The position numbers and the translations under genes are program-made. The notes under the pieces were generated by a model. That model searched no databases. It saw only the letters and a list, made by a program, of their open reading frames with translations, and had not been told where the DNA came from. Shown here one piece after another: positions 45,588 through 54,053 of a stretch of DNA of 64,000 bases (position 1 is the stretch's first letter; every line of letters starts with the position of its first letter). This stretch comes from Flagellimonas meishanensis. GTDB lineage: Bacteria; Bacteroidota; Bacteroidia; Flavobacteriales; Flavobacteriaceae. The stretch is from the NCBI RefSeq assembly GCF_019880545.1, contig NZ_JAINVW010000001.1:868001-932000 (forward strand), read 5' to 3'.

Positions 45588-45618
45588 TTTGAGGCGTCTT
45601 CCTTTTCCGCTACCTTTA
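45588..45618 (+). promoter_or_regulatory. Putative promoter of the S9 peptidase gene
   Basis: TTTG (45588-45591), 19-base gap, TACCTTTA (45611-45618; one mismatch to TAnnTTTG), 20 bases before the ATG at 45639. Confidence 0.45.
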
Positions 45619-45638
45619 AAACTACAAATTTCAAAACT

Positions 45639-47669
45639 ATGCGGAGACTTCTTCTTTTTCTTCTTGCATCCAGTGCCCTGCAATTCACAATGGCACAAAA
45701 CCAAAGTTTTTCCTATCTCGATATTTTTGACATACAATATGCTGACGATCCGCAGATTTCTCCAAACGGAGAGTGGGTGGTCTATCGAAGGATGGGTTTT
45801 GATATCCTAAAGGACCGATCCGTGGGCAATCTGTGGATGATAAGGACCGATGGTAGCCAGCATCAAAAGCTCACTGCCCGGGAAACCAATGAAAGTGAGC
45901 CGCAATGGTCACCCAGCGGTGACCGTATCGTTTTTTCCAGTACCACGGATGAGGGATCGGAAATTTATATGTATTGGGTTGCTTCAGGGAAGGTCGCAAG
46001 GCTATCACAACTTCCGTTTAGCCCAAGTTCGTTGACATGGTCACCCGATGGAAAACAATTGGCATTTTCAATGAACGTGCCCCAAGACCCCCCGGTAATA
46101 GCCAAAATCCCTAAAAAACCAAAAGGGGCCGAGTGGGCCGAGGCACCCAGAATCACAGACCGCGTGTACCATGAAGCCGATGGCAGGGGCTACATCAATC
46201 CTGGATTCAACCACATATTTACAATTCCTGCCGATGGGGGAGCCCCGCGCCAAATCACTTCTGGCGATTGGCACCACAGGGGCGCATTGTCCTGGTCTCC
46301 CGATGGTACAAGAATATATTTCTCCGCAAATCGGGTAGAGGATTGGGAATATCGTTTCAGGAATAGTGAGGTCTACTCCGTAGATGTGAAAAGTGGCGAA
46401 ATCTTGGCCTTGACCGATAGAAACGGACCAGATTATGATCCTCAAGTATCACCCGATGGAAAACAGATAGCCTACTTGGGCTTTGAGGATAAGGTACAAG
46501 CCTATCAAACCCACAAATTGCATATCATGAATGTGGATGGCAGCAATAAACGGATGATTTCTGGAGCTTTGAACAGAACGCTGGCCCAAATTCGATGGGA
46601 CGAAAATGGGAAGGGGCTATATCTGTACTACGATGACAAGGGGAACGGCAAAATTGGATATATCTCCCTATCCGGAAATATGCAAAAGTTGGTGGACAAT
46701 GTTGGTGGTACAACAGTGGGGCGACCCTACGCCAGTGGATCCTATAGTATTTCAAAAAATGGCACTATGGTGTTTACCCAGACGAGACCAGACTATCCTG
46801 CTGAGTTGGCGATATTGAAACCAAAGACAAACAACCCCATAAAGATTACAAACCTGAACAGCGCTTTGCTCAATTACCGAAGCCTCGGCAAGGTGGAGGA
46901 GGTGTGGTACAAATCTTCTTTTGATGGACGGGACATTCAAGGTTGGGTCGTTTACCCACCAAATTACGATAAGAACAAAAAGTATCCCTTTATGGTTGAG
47001 AACCACGGAGGACCTATTTTGAACTACGGAGATCGCTTCTCCATTGAAATGCAGCTCTATGCCTCAGCGGGCTATATTGTTTTCTATCCCAATCCAAGGG
47101 GGAGTACCAGTTATGGGGAGGAGTTTGGAAATCTGTTGTTCAACAACTATCCCGGACAGGATTATGACGATGTTATGGATGGTGTGGATCACTGCATTAA
47201 AATGGGAATCGCACATGAAGACCAATTGTTCGTGACCGGAGGAAGCGCCGGTGGCATCATGTCGGCCTGGATCATTGGGAAAAACAATCGGTTTGAAGCC
47301 GCGGTGGTGGCCAAACCCGTCATGAACTGGATCAGCAAGACGCTCGTGGCCGACAACTACTTCTATTATTATGACCATCGCTATCCCGGACAGCCTTGGG
47401 AAAATTTTGAGGGCTATTGGAAATTTTCACCCATTTCGCTGGTTGGCAACGTACAGACCCCGACCATGGTAATGGTGGGAATGGATGACCTGAGAACGCC
47501 GCCCAGTGAGGCCAAACAGTTGTACCATGCGCTTAAATTGAGAAAGATTGAGACGGTTTTGGTGGAAATACCTGGAGCAAGTCATGGCATAGCAAGCAAA
47601 CCAAGCAATTTAATGACCAAAATTGCACACACCGTGGCGTGGTTCGATAAGTTTAAGAGCAAAGATTGA
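45639..47669 (+). CDS. S9-family prolyl-oligopeptidase-like peptidase, exported
   Basis: 676 residues from the ATG at 45639, which begins a signal peptide (MRRLLLFLLASSALQFTMAQ). A WD40/PD40-like propeller follows (PQISPNGEWVVYRR, PQWSPSGDRIVFSS, LTWSPDGKQLAFS, LSWSPDGTRIYFS, PQVSPDGKQIAYLG), then the peptidase domain with nucleophile motif VTGGSAGGIMSAW, Asp in VMVGMDDLRTPPSEA and His in PGASHGI. It should cleave peptides in the periplasm, likely a dipeptidyl-peptidase or acyl-peptidase type. The AraC regulator that follows overlaps its stop (TGATG). Confidence 0.92.
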   Translation: MRRLLLFLLASSALQFTMAQNQSFSYLDIFDIQYADDPQISPNGEWVVYRRMGFDILKDRSVGNLWMIRTDGSQHQKLTARETNESEPQWSPSGDRIVFSSTTDEGSEIYMYWVASGKVARLSQLPFSPSSLTWSPDGKQLAFSMNVPQDPPVIAKIPKKPKGAEWAEAPRITDRVYHEADGRGYINPGFNHIFTIPADGGAPRQITSGDWHHRGALSWSPDGTRIYFSANRVEDWEYRFRNSEVYSVDVKSGEILALTDRNGPDYDPQVSPDGKQIAYLGFEDKVQAYQTHKLHIMNVDGSNKRMISGALNRTLAQIRWDENGKGLYLYYDDKGNGKIGYISLSGNMQKLVDNVGGTTVGRPYASGSYSISKNGTMVFTQTRPDYPAELAILKPKTNNPIKITNLNSALLNYRSLGKVEEVWYKSSFDGRDIQGWVVYPPNYDKNKKYPFMVENHGGPILNYGDRFSIEMQLYASAGYIVFYPNPRGSTSYGEEFGNLLFNNYPGQDYDDVMDGVDHCIKMGIAHEDQLFVTGGSAGGIMSAWIIGKNNRFEAAVVAKPVMNWISKTLVADNYFYYYDHRYPGQPWENFEGYWKFSPISLVGNVQTPTMVMVGMDDLRTPPSEAKQLYHALKLRKIETVLVEIPGASHGIASKPSNLMTKIAHTVAWFDKFKSKD

Positions 47670-48799
47670 TGCATCTTGATTGGAACATAGCACTGCTCCT
47701 TGTTGTCACGTTCCAATTGTTTTTTATTTCCGTTTTCTTGCTCACCATCAAGAACAGGAAAAGGGCAGGCAATTTGGTTTTGGGAATTTTCTTTTTGGCC
47801 TTGGCAATCAACATTGGAGATTTGCTGCTGCAACTCACCGATAGAAACCACGCTTTTCCACTCTTTTTTCTACTTGATGATACACTTCTGTTGCTTTTTG
47901 GCCCATTGGTCATTTGGTATGTGAGGTACAATATGCAGAAAAACTTCAAAATTGATTTAAAGCAAATAATACACTTAATTCCTTTTTTGATTTGCTTAGT
48001 AGGCTTGTTTTTAGTGTATTCCTGGGGTGCACCTAGTTATGAAGAAGCACAAAACGCCGTGACCCAGGGAAGCTCAAAAGCAGTTTTCTGGGTATCGATA
48101 ATATTCTACACCCACCCTTTGGTTTACTTCTGGTGGAGCAAGAGTATGTTGAACCGGCATAAAAATGCATTAAGGGAAAACTATTCTAATGCGGTAAAGG
48201 TGGACTTGAAATGGCTTGATTTTATCCTAAACTCCATTGGGGTTATTTGGATATTGGGCATGGTCCATTCCATTATTCCATTTTCATCCCTCGGAGAATA
48301 TCTGCACATCAGCCTGTTGCTTTTCACCATTGTTTTGTTTGTATTCATCAATCGAGTGCTGTTCAAAGCCCTTAAAAAACCGCAATTGTTTTTACAACCC
48401 TTGGAGCCCATGACCAAAAAGTATGCGGGATCCAATCTTGGGGAAGTGCTGAGCAAGAGCCTTGCAAAGAACCTAGCCCAAAAAATGGAATTGGAAAAGT
48501 TGTACAAGAATCCAGACCTTACCATTTCAGATTTGGCGAATCTGATGGATTTGTCCACCAAGGAAGTCTCGCAGATAATCAACCAAACTTTCGGCCAACA
48601 CTTTTTTGATTATGTGAATTCTTACCGAATCGATGCTGCCAAGGAACTTTTGGCAAGAAAGGACCACCAGATGACCATACAGGAGATCATGTATGAGGTT
48701 GGTTTTTCCTCAAAATCATCGTTCAATACGGTCTTCAGAAAAAAAACGGGGGTGACGCCTACAGAGTTCAAACGTGGGCAAAAAGAAGCTAAATGGTAA
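47669..48799 (+). CDS. Membrane AraC-family transcription regulator
   Basis: 376 residues from the ATG at 47669, overlapping the peptidase stop by one base. About seven membrane segments (1-230), then AraC helix-turn-helix (DLTISDLANLMDLSTKEVSQIINQTFGQHFFDYVNSYRIDAAKELL and IMYEVGFSSKSSFNTVFRKKTGVTPTEFK). Same layout as the gene at 44448-45575, so the peptidase is bracketed by two paralogous regulators. They may sense a peptide or product at the membrane; this is inference. Confidence 0.9.
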   Translation: MHLDWNIALLLVVTFQLFFISVFLLTIKNRKRAGNLVLGIFFLALAINIGDLLLQLTDRNHAFPLFFLLDDTLLLLFGPLVIWYVRYNMQKNFKIDLKQIIHLIPFLICLVGLFLVYSWGAPSYEEAQNAVTQGSSKAVFWVSIIFYTHPLVYFWWSKSMLNRHKNALRENYSNAVKVDLKWLDFILNSIGVIWILGMVHSIIPFSSLGEYLHISLLLFTIVLFVFINRVLFKALKKPQLFLQPLEPMTKKYAGSNLGEVLSKSLAKNLAQKMELEKLYKNPDLTISDLANLMDLSTKEVSQIINQTFGQHFFDYVNSYRIDAAKELLARKDHQMTIQEIMYEVGFSSKSSFNTVFRKKTGVTPTEFKRGQKEAKW

Positions 48800-48876
48800 A
48801 AGGGTTCGGCTTCCTGAAATAAAACCGTAAAACCCCAAATGATCTTTAGCTTGGATCCAAAATCAATCTTTAGATC

Positions 48877-49608
48877 ATGGAAACAAAGCTCAAATATAGA
48901 TGGGGAAGGTTATTGAATCAGAATAGAACAGCCATTATTGTTGAAATAGCCCTTGTTTTTGGCCTTCCCATGCTTTTTATGGTTTTTGTGTCGCCATACG
49001 CCAAAGGAAATTTGCTTGCCGAGCATGTTGTGGTCTGGTTCACCAATGCCATTATGATTCTACTTATTTCGATTGGACTTTGGTTACGGGGTGAAAGTTG
49101 GAAGGATTTTGGAATAACGCTGCGTTTAGGGAACACCAAGGAACTTTTACGGGTATTTTTATGGTCACTTTTGGTCTTTGTCATTACACTGATCGCATTT
49201 GGATTGGGATATAAAGTTGCCATACTTTTTTTGCAAACCGATCTGCAAATGGATATGTCCGGCTATGAATATTTAAAAAACAATACAGGAGTTTTTATTC
49301 TCTCATTGGTGGGGGTATACGTTATCTCCTCATTTGGTGAAGAATTCATTTATAGGGGGTTTTTGGTAAATAGATTGGCATGGCTTTTTAACGGCATAAG
49401 GTTCAAAAATGTGGGAGCTATCCTTTTGAGCTCAATCTTATTTGGATTGATCCACTATAAATGGGGTGCCATAGGCATGGTTCAGACTTTTTTTATGGGA
49501 TTGGCATTAGCCAGTAGTTATGTTCTTTTAAAAAAGAGATTGAACATCTGTATATTGGCGCATGCCTATATGGACAGCTTGTTGTTTTTAAATATCTACT
49601 TTGGATAA
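48877..49608 (+). CDS. CPBP-family intramembrane metalloprotease
   Basis: 243 residues with about six membrane helices. Signature motifs: EEFIYRGFLVNRL (EExxxR), FGLIHYKWGAIGMVQTFFMG (FxxxH) and HAYMDS. CPBP (Abi) proteins process prenylated substrates in eukaryotes; in bacteria they are linked to bacteriocin self-immunity and membrane proteolysis. It stands between the AraC gene and small envelope genes. Confidence 0.9.
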   Translation: METKLKYRWGRLLNQNRTAIIVEIALVFGLPMLFMVFVSPYAKGNLLAEHVVVWFTNAIMILLISIGLWLRGESWKDFGITLRLGNTKELLRVFLWSLLVFVITLIAFGLGYKVAILFLQTDLQMDMSGYEYLKNNTGVFILSLVGVYVISSFGEEFIYRGFLVNRLAWLFNGIRFKNVGAILLSSILFGLIHYKWGAIGMVQTFFMGLALASSYVLLKKRLNICILAHAYMDSLLFLNIYFG

Positions 49609-49670
49609 ATATTGAATTAAAATTTTAACCCGTTTGCATCGTTATAGCTTAGGCACGCGACACTAATTTC

Positions 49671-50105
49671 ATGAAAAAAAGACACTGGTTTTGGAACTTG
49701 TTGATAGTATTGACCCTCATAGTCTGCCTGATGGCCTTTGTCATACATTACAAAAATTGGCATAAAATCAAAGAGGGCGAGCTACGAATACTATCAGGCA
49801 TATATTACCAGAAAGTCCCCTTGTCCGAAATGGACAGCATCACCATGGTCAATAGGTTGCCCGAAATGGAACGTTCATCCGGTTTTTCATGGATGATGAA
49901 GGAAAAGGGTATTTTTTTGGATTCCTTGAACCAGACAAAAACCTACGTTTTTGTGGATGATCTTACCCAACAAAAAATAAGGTTGGTCCATCATGATTCC
50001 ATCAAAACGTTCTTTAATTTTCAGGACAGCATCCAAACCCAAAAAATATATGCTATTTTGCAAACAGAATTAGAGAAAGCCAGAAAGAACCATAACGATT
50101 TTTAG
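49671..50105 (+). CDS. Hypothetical membrane-anchored protein
   Basis: 144 residues. One N-terminal membrane helix (WFWNLLIVLTLIVCLMAFVIHY, 6-27), then a soluble domain with alternating strands (ELRILSGIYYQKVPLSEMDSITMV) that recalls small PH-like folds, but no family is recognised. No close partners other than the DUF2141 gene 26 bases downstream. Confidence 0.65.
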   Translation: MKKRHWFWNLLIVLTLIVCLMAFVIHYKNWHKIKEGELRILSGIYYQKVPLSEMDSITMVNRLPEMERSSGFSWMMKEKGIFLDSLNQTKTYVFVDDLTQQKIRLVHHDSIKTFFNFQDSIQTQKIYAILQTELEKARKNHNDF

Positions 50106-50131
50106 CATCGTATATGTAACAAAAACTTAAA

Positions 50132-50551
50132 ATGTCCCAGATGGATATGAGATTTCTTTCCGCTTTTGTATTCCTGCCAGCATTGATTTTTTCCCAAAAC
50201 ACCATTTCGGTCCATGTAAAAAATGTGGATTCCACCTTGGGCCAGGTAAACGTGGCTGTCTATGATTCGGATGACACTTTTTTGTCCTTCGACAAGGTGC
50301 TTAAAACAGGGACCGTTCGTGCCCACAAGGGCATGGTCACACTAAAAATTGAGGATTTGCCCGTAGGGGAGTACGCCCTGGCCGTGTTTCATGATGAAAA
50401 TGCGAACGGACTTTTGGACACCAATTGGCTGGGCATACCCAAGGAGAAAGTGGCATTCTCCAAAGGAAAGATGCATACTTTTGGACCACCTAAATACCAT
50501 GAATGTTCCTTTATGGTCACTTCGGACTACGAAATCAGCATAGAGTTATAA
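50132..50551 (+). CDS. DUF2141 domain secreted protein
   Basis: 139 residues if started at the first ATG; starts at 50141 or 50147 (MRFLSAFVFLPALIFSQ) give a cleaner signal peptide and are plausible. The mature part follows DUF2141: GQVNVAVYDSDDTFL, VTLKIEDLPVGEYALAVFHDENANGLLDTNWLGIPKEKVAFS. Periplasmic or surface location; function unknown. DUF423 gene follows after 4 bases. Confidence 0.88.
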   Translation: MSQMDMRFLSAFVFLPALIFSQNTISVHVKNVDSTLGQVNVAVYDSDDTFLSFDKVLKTGTVRAHKGMVTLKIEDLPVGEYALAVFHDENANGLLDTNWLGIPKEKVAFSKGKMHTFGPPKYHECSFMVTSDYEISIEL

Positions 50552-50555
50552 AACT

Positions 50556-50948
50556 ATGGAAACAATTTTCCTCGCACAGGTCATGGGAGCGCTTTATGGT
50601 TTTTTGGCCATAGTGTTAGGTGCTTTTGGCGCTCATGCCCTAAAACAAAAATTGACCCCCGAACTGTTGCACAGCTTTGAAACAGGGGTCAAATATCAAA
50701 TGTACCATGCCATTGTACTCATTGTGTTGAGCTTTAACCTCGGTTTTGATAAACCTTTGGATTCAGCTATCGTCAATTGTTTTATTTATGGTACCCTTTT
50801 GTTCTCTTTTAGTATTTATGCACTTTGCCTTAGTGGAGCAAAGGGTAAAAAGCTACGCTTTTTGGGCCCTGTTACTCCCATCGGGGGATTGCTTTTGGCT
50901 GCTGGATGGGCCTTGTTGCTCTACAGCTTTGTAAGCCCAATTATTTAA
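50556..50948 (+). CDS. DUF423 family small membrane protein
   Basis: 130 residues with four membrane helices. Family marks: GALYGFLAIVLGAFGAHALKQKLTPELLHSFETGVKYQMYHAIVL and TPIGGLLLAAGWALL. Function unknown; the family is widespread in bacteria. It ends 3 bases from the convergent DUF4097-like gene. Confidence 0.92.
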   Translation: METIFLAQVMGALYGFLAIVLGAFGAHALKQKLTPELLHSFETGVKYQMYHAIVLIVLSFNLGFDKPLDSAIVNCFIYGTLLFSFSIYALCLSGAKGKKLRFLGPVTPIGGLLLAAGWALLLYSFVSPII

Positions 50949-50951
50949 CGG

Positions 50952-51665
50952 TCAAAGTCTCAGGTACATATTCCCGTTAATGGTGTTGAGCTCCAGGCGA
51001 TACTTTGCCTGATCAAAACTCCCCTCCACTTTTTGTCCCACGTGGCGGTCGGCGACTTTCAAATTCAATTTTTGGTCTGCATAAATATTGCCATGTATGG
51101 TCTCCGCAATCAATCGGGAGTTGTTGACCACCAAATCTATCTCGCCGTTTATGGTTTTCAGGTCCATATCCCCTTCATACCTTCCAATGGTTATATTGCC
51201 ATTGATTAAATCTGCGATGAAGTCCCCCTCGATGACCTCGGCATTTAAATCCCCATTGATGCTGCTCACCTTAAAAGAAGCATTCTTTGGCACATAGAGT
51301 ACGTAGTTGAATAGATAGGTCTCATTGGTATGATAATACCTCTTCCTCCCCTCCGGAGCATCTTTGTTCCATTCGTCATAAAAGGCCTTGAACAGGTCTT
51401 CAGGATTGGAGGTAATGGAAATGGAACTGCTACTTTCCCTAATGTCCAATTTATATAGGTCCAGGTACTTTCCATCCTTGGTGGTAATGTCGGCCTTGAA
51501 GTAAACGGTGGACTTGTCCCAGGTTTTTACCTCAATATCGGAAGCAAACCTTACATCAAGAGTTATAAATTGATTGGAATGATCAAACGTTTTCTCAACG
51601 ATTTTCTGGGCACTTGAAGGCAGACCTAATAGGCCCAGTATTAGGATAAGGGCAAATTTTCTCAT
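50952..51665 (-). CDS. DUF4097-like secreted beta-helix protein
   Basis: 237 residues with signal peptide MRKFALILILGLLGLPSSAQ. The body shows the short repeated strands of DUF4097-type proteins: KTINGEIDLVVNNSRLIAETIHGNIYADQKL, LNAEVIEGDFIADLINGNITIG, LNTINGNMYLRL. The fourth gene of the sigma operon. Role unknown; probably a surface or periplasmic protein induced by the sigma factor. Confidence 0.82.
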   Translation of the reverse strand: MRKFALILILGLLGLPSSAQKIVEKTFDHSNQFITLDVRFASDIEVKTWDKSTVYFKADITTKDGKYLDLYKLDIRESSSSISITSNPEDLFKAFYDEWNKDAPEGRKRYYHTNETYLFNYVLYVPKNASFKVSSINGDLNAEVIEGDFIADLINGNITIGRYEGDMDLKTINGEIDLVVNNSRLIAETIHGNIYADQKLNLKVADRHVGQKVEGSFDQAKYRLELNTINGNMYLRL

Positions 51666-51689
51666 GACTGTTCGTTTTTATGATGATGA

Positions 51690-52442
51690 TTATTTCTTTC
51701 TTAAGTAAATGTTTCCGTTGGTGGATTTTAGGGAAATGGCCACCCCACCATTGTTGATGGAGGCCCTTATTTTTCTTCCGGTCCAAGACTTTAGGCCATC
51801 CTTTTCCTCCCTTTTTATGTCAAAATTGGTATAGATGTCACCATTGGTGCAATTCATGGAAAGATTTGCAGGGGTGTTACCGGGCATGGTCACATCCACG
51901 GCACCGTTGGTATTGTAAATGGAAATGGGGGAGTCCTGATTTATGGTGCCAAACTCAACCGTGATTTCCCCGTTCAGTGCATTGGCTGTGACGGGGCCAT
52001 TCACATCCCTGAGAGCAACGCTTCCATTGAGCTGGGCGTCCGCTTCAATCTCCCCTGTAAAGCCATATATTTCAATATCGCCGTTCCAAGTGCTTTTCAC
52101 GGAGACATTTTGGTTTTTGGGGAGAAAGATTTCGGCACTTTCCGATTTTCTCAGACTCTTTACAAGCAAGGTGTTCCCATCGGCTACCACATAGAAACCA
52201 ACTTCGGTATTGTCATTGCCTCCCTCGCCCACCAGTCGGAGTCCTTTGGCTTTTTCGGAAACTTTGTGGGCGCCACTGCCTTTTATCAACAGTTCATTGG
52301 AATTGTGGGTACGGACAACGATATCCGCTTTGGACTCGATTTTTACCCATTCTATCCCGCTAAGGGATTTGGTGTAATCGTTCTGCGCGCTGGCCATGGT
52401 CCCTAAAAATAGGGCCATAAATGCAAGGGTTAATTTTTTCAT
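51690..52442 (-). CDS. DUF4097-family secreted protein
   Basis: 250 residues with signal peptide MKKLTLAFMALFLGTMASAQ. Repeating short strands of the family are clear: VKSTWNGDIEIYGFTGEIEADAQLNGSVALRDVNGPVTANALNGEITVEF and SLKSTNGNIYLRKK. It is a paralogue of the next gene in the same operon and lies 20 bases after the anti-sigma gene. Confidence 0.87.
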   Translation of the reverse strand: MKKLTLAFMALFLGTMASAQNDYTKSLSGIEWVKIESKADIVVRTHNSNELLIKGSGAHKVSEKAKGLRLVGEGGNDNTEVGFYVVADGNTLLVKSLRKSESAEIFLPKNQNVSVKSTWNGDIEIYGFTGEIEADAQLNGSVALRDVNGPVTANALNGEITVEFGTINQDSPISIYNTNGAVDVTMPGNTPANLSMNCTNGDIYTNFDIKREEKDGLKSWTGRKIRASINNGGVAISLKSTNGNIYLRKK

Positions 52443-52462
52443 GATTTTTCGTTTTTTGATGT

Positions 52463-53260
52463 TTATATAATTTTTGGCAATCCTTCTTTTATCTGATTTT
52501 TAATGAAAGGCTGGGTATCTTCCTGCTCCAACAATTTTTTCATTGGGGCAATGGCCTTTTTTTCCTGCATCTGTACCAAAGTCTGTATGATGGCAATCTG
52601 GATACTTGGATTTTTTTCGTTTTCAAGAGCTTTTATGAATACATTTTTTACCGTTTCAGAAGCCGTGAACCTGGATAGTGCCTCAAAAGCGGTCAGTCGC
52701 ACATTGTCGTTTTCGTCGTGCAAAAAACGGTCCGCCAAAGCATTGATTATGGCCTCATCCGGATTTTCGAACTCCTCAATATAGCTTACCCCCTGTATTC
52801 GTTTACTGGCCGATTGGTTCTCCATCAAGGAGAGCATCGCTGTCTGTTTCATTTGAAGACTTTCATTTTGAAGAGCCAAAAGATTCTCATTGGCCTTCCG
52901 TTGTTGGAAAACCCCTCCCATTTGAAAGGAAGCTATCAAAAGCGCAATACTGGCCGCCACCTTGAGGAGATTGGAGGCCCAATTGGATCCATTTCTTTCC
53001 TGGGAGATGGCAACCACTTTGCGCGCGGCCTTTTTTTCCATTTTCAGGAAATCCTCAAAGTTCTTTCGGAGCCTTTCGGTGGGAACTTTAATTTGGTCCT
53101 CGTCCATGGCTTGAAACAATACGCTGAGTTCTTCCAATTCTTTCCTGCATGATGAACAAGCTTCCAAATGCAGTTCTACGGCTTTTCTCTCTTTTTGGGA
53201 TAAGGCCTTATCCAGATAATCTGGAAGTAAGTCCGAGATATGATTTTTTTCCATGGTCAT
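52463..53260 (-). CDS. Zinc-finger anti-sigma factor fused to HEAT repeats
   Basis: 265 residues. N-terminal anti-sigma zinc finger with H31-x3-C35-x2-C38 (LHLEACSSCRKE), a membrane helix (about 95-112: LLKVAASIALLIASFQMGG), and a periplasmic C-terminus with HEAT-like repeats (ALADRFLHDENDNVRLTAFEALSRFTASETVKNVFIKALENEKNPSIQIAIIQTLVQM). The ATG overlaps the sigma stop (ATGA), so they are co-translated. The HEAT part may sense a periplasmic partner, an unusual fusion for this class. Confidence 0.87.
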   Translation of the reverse strand: MTMEKNHISDLLPDYLDKALSQKERKAVELHLEACSSCRKELEELSVLFQAMDEDQIKVPTERLRKNFEDFLKMEKKAARKVVAISQERNGSNWASNLLKVAASIALLIASFQMGGVFQQRKANENLLALQNESLQMKQTAMLSLMENQSASKRIQGVSYIEEFENPDEAIINALADRFLHDENDNVRLTAFEALSRFTASETVKNVFIKALENEKNPSIQIAIIQTLVQMQEKKAIAPMKKLLEQEDTQPFIKNQIKEGLPKII

Positions 53261-53781
53261 ATGGTTTCCAAATAGATTTCCTTTAGTTTTTTCAATATTC
53301 TGCAGACTTTCGTCTTAACGGCCCCGGGCGTACTGCCCACAATCTCGGCAAGCTCTTCATAGCGAATGTTGTTGAAACGGTTCAGCACGATCAACTCCCG
53401 TTCAGGGGCACTCAGTTTATTCAATGCACTCTGTAAATGGGAATAATCCTCCCGCACTTCGTTTTCATTCTCAATAATTTCATGATCAAGTTTATCTGCA
53501 CCCAAATGGTTTTTGTGATTTCGGACAAAATGGGTCTTCAAATTGTTTCTGGCAATGGTGAACAACCAAGACAGAAATGAACCATTGTTATAGGAACTTC
53601 GATACTTGATCAACTTGTAAAACACATCCTGCGTTAAATCCTCGCTCAACATACTATCCCCGCACATTTTGTATAAAAAATTATATACATATTTATGATG
53701 CCTATCAAAAAGAACTTTTAGCAGATCTAGATTGCCCTCGGCGACCTTTTGCATTATCATTTCATCTGAAAGCGTTTCCAA
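53257..53781 (-). CDS. ECF-type RNA polymerase sigma factor
   Basis: 174 residues. Region 2 (VLFDRHHKYVYNFLYKMCGDSMLSEDLTQDVFYKLIKYRSSY) and region 4 (LNKLSAPERELIVLNRFNNIRYEELAEIVGSTPGAVKTKVCRILKKLKE) are clear. It leads an operon with the overlapping anti-sigma gene and two DUF4097 genes. Its regulon probably includes this operon. Confidence 0.93.
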   Translation of the reverse strand: METLSDEMIMQKVAEGNLDLLKVLFDRHHKYVYNFLYKMCGDSMLSEDLTQDVFYKLIKYRSSYNNGSFLSWLFTIARNNLKTHFVRNHKNHLGADKLDHEIIENENEVREDYSHLQSALNKLSAPERELIVLNRFNNIRYEELAEIVGSTPGAVKTKVCRILKKLKEIYLETI

Positions 53782-53903
53782 ACGTTGTTTTGTGTTAGTG
53801 TTTGACCTATATAGTCCGAAAACTGGGAAAGGTTACAACAAGATCAAAAAAAAAGATTGTAAATGCCAAAAAGTTGGTGGCAAGGATGAAGTGGAACGGA
53901 ATA

Positions 53904-54053
53904 TTATGAACACCCGCAATTATCGGACCCGCAGTCCTTGGAATGTTTTTTCTTTCCCGGCAGAAACGATTTCGGAAGCACAAATCTCCAGAGCAAATAA
54001 CATATCGCCACCCCTAAAACAATGTAGACCAATATGTGCTGAAGGGTTTCCAT
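53904..54053 (-). CDS. FeoB-associated Cys-rich membrane protein
   Basis: 49 residues, starting directly after the FeoB stop (TAAATG). One membrane helix (METLQHILVYIVLGVAICYLLWRFVL) is followed by a basic stretch and a Cys-rich end (KDCGSDNCGCS). This is the layout of small FeoB-associated proteins that accompany ferrous-iron transporters; the Cys may bind iron. Role inferred from position and pattern. Confidence 0.85.
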   Translation of the reverse strand: METLQHILVYIVLGVAICYLLWRFVLPKSFLPGKKKHSKDCGSDNCGCS

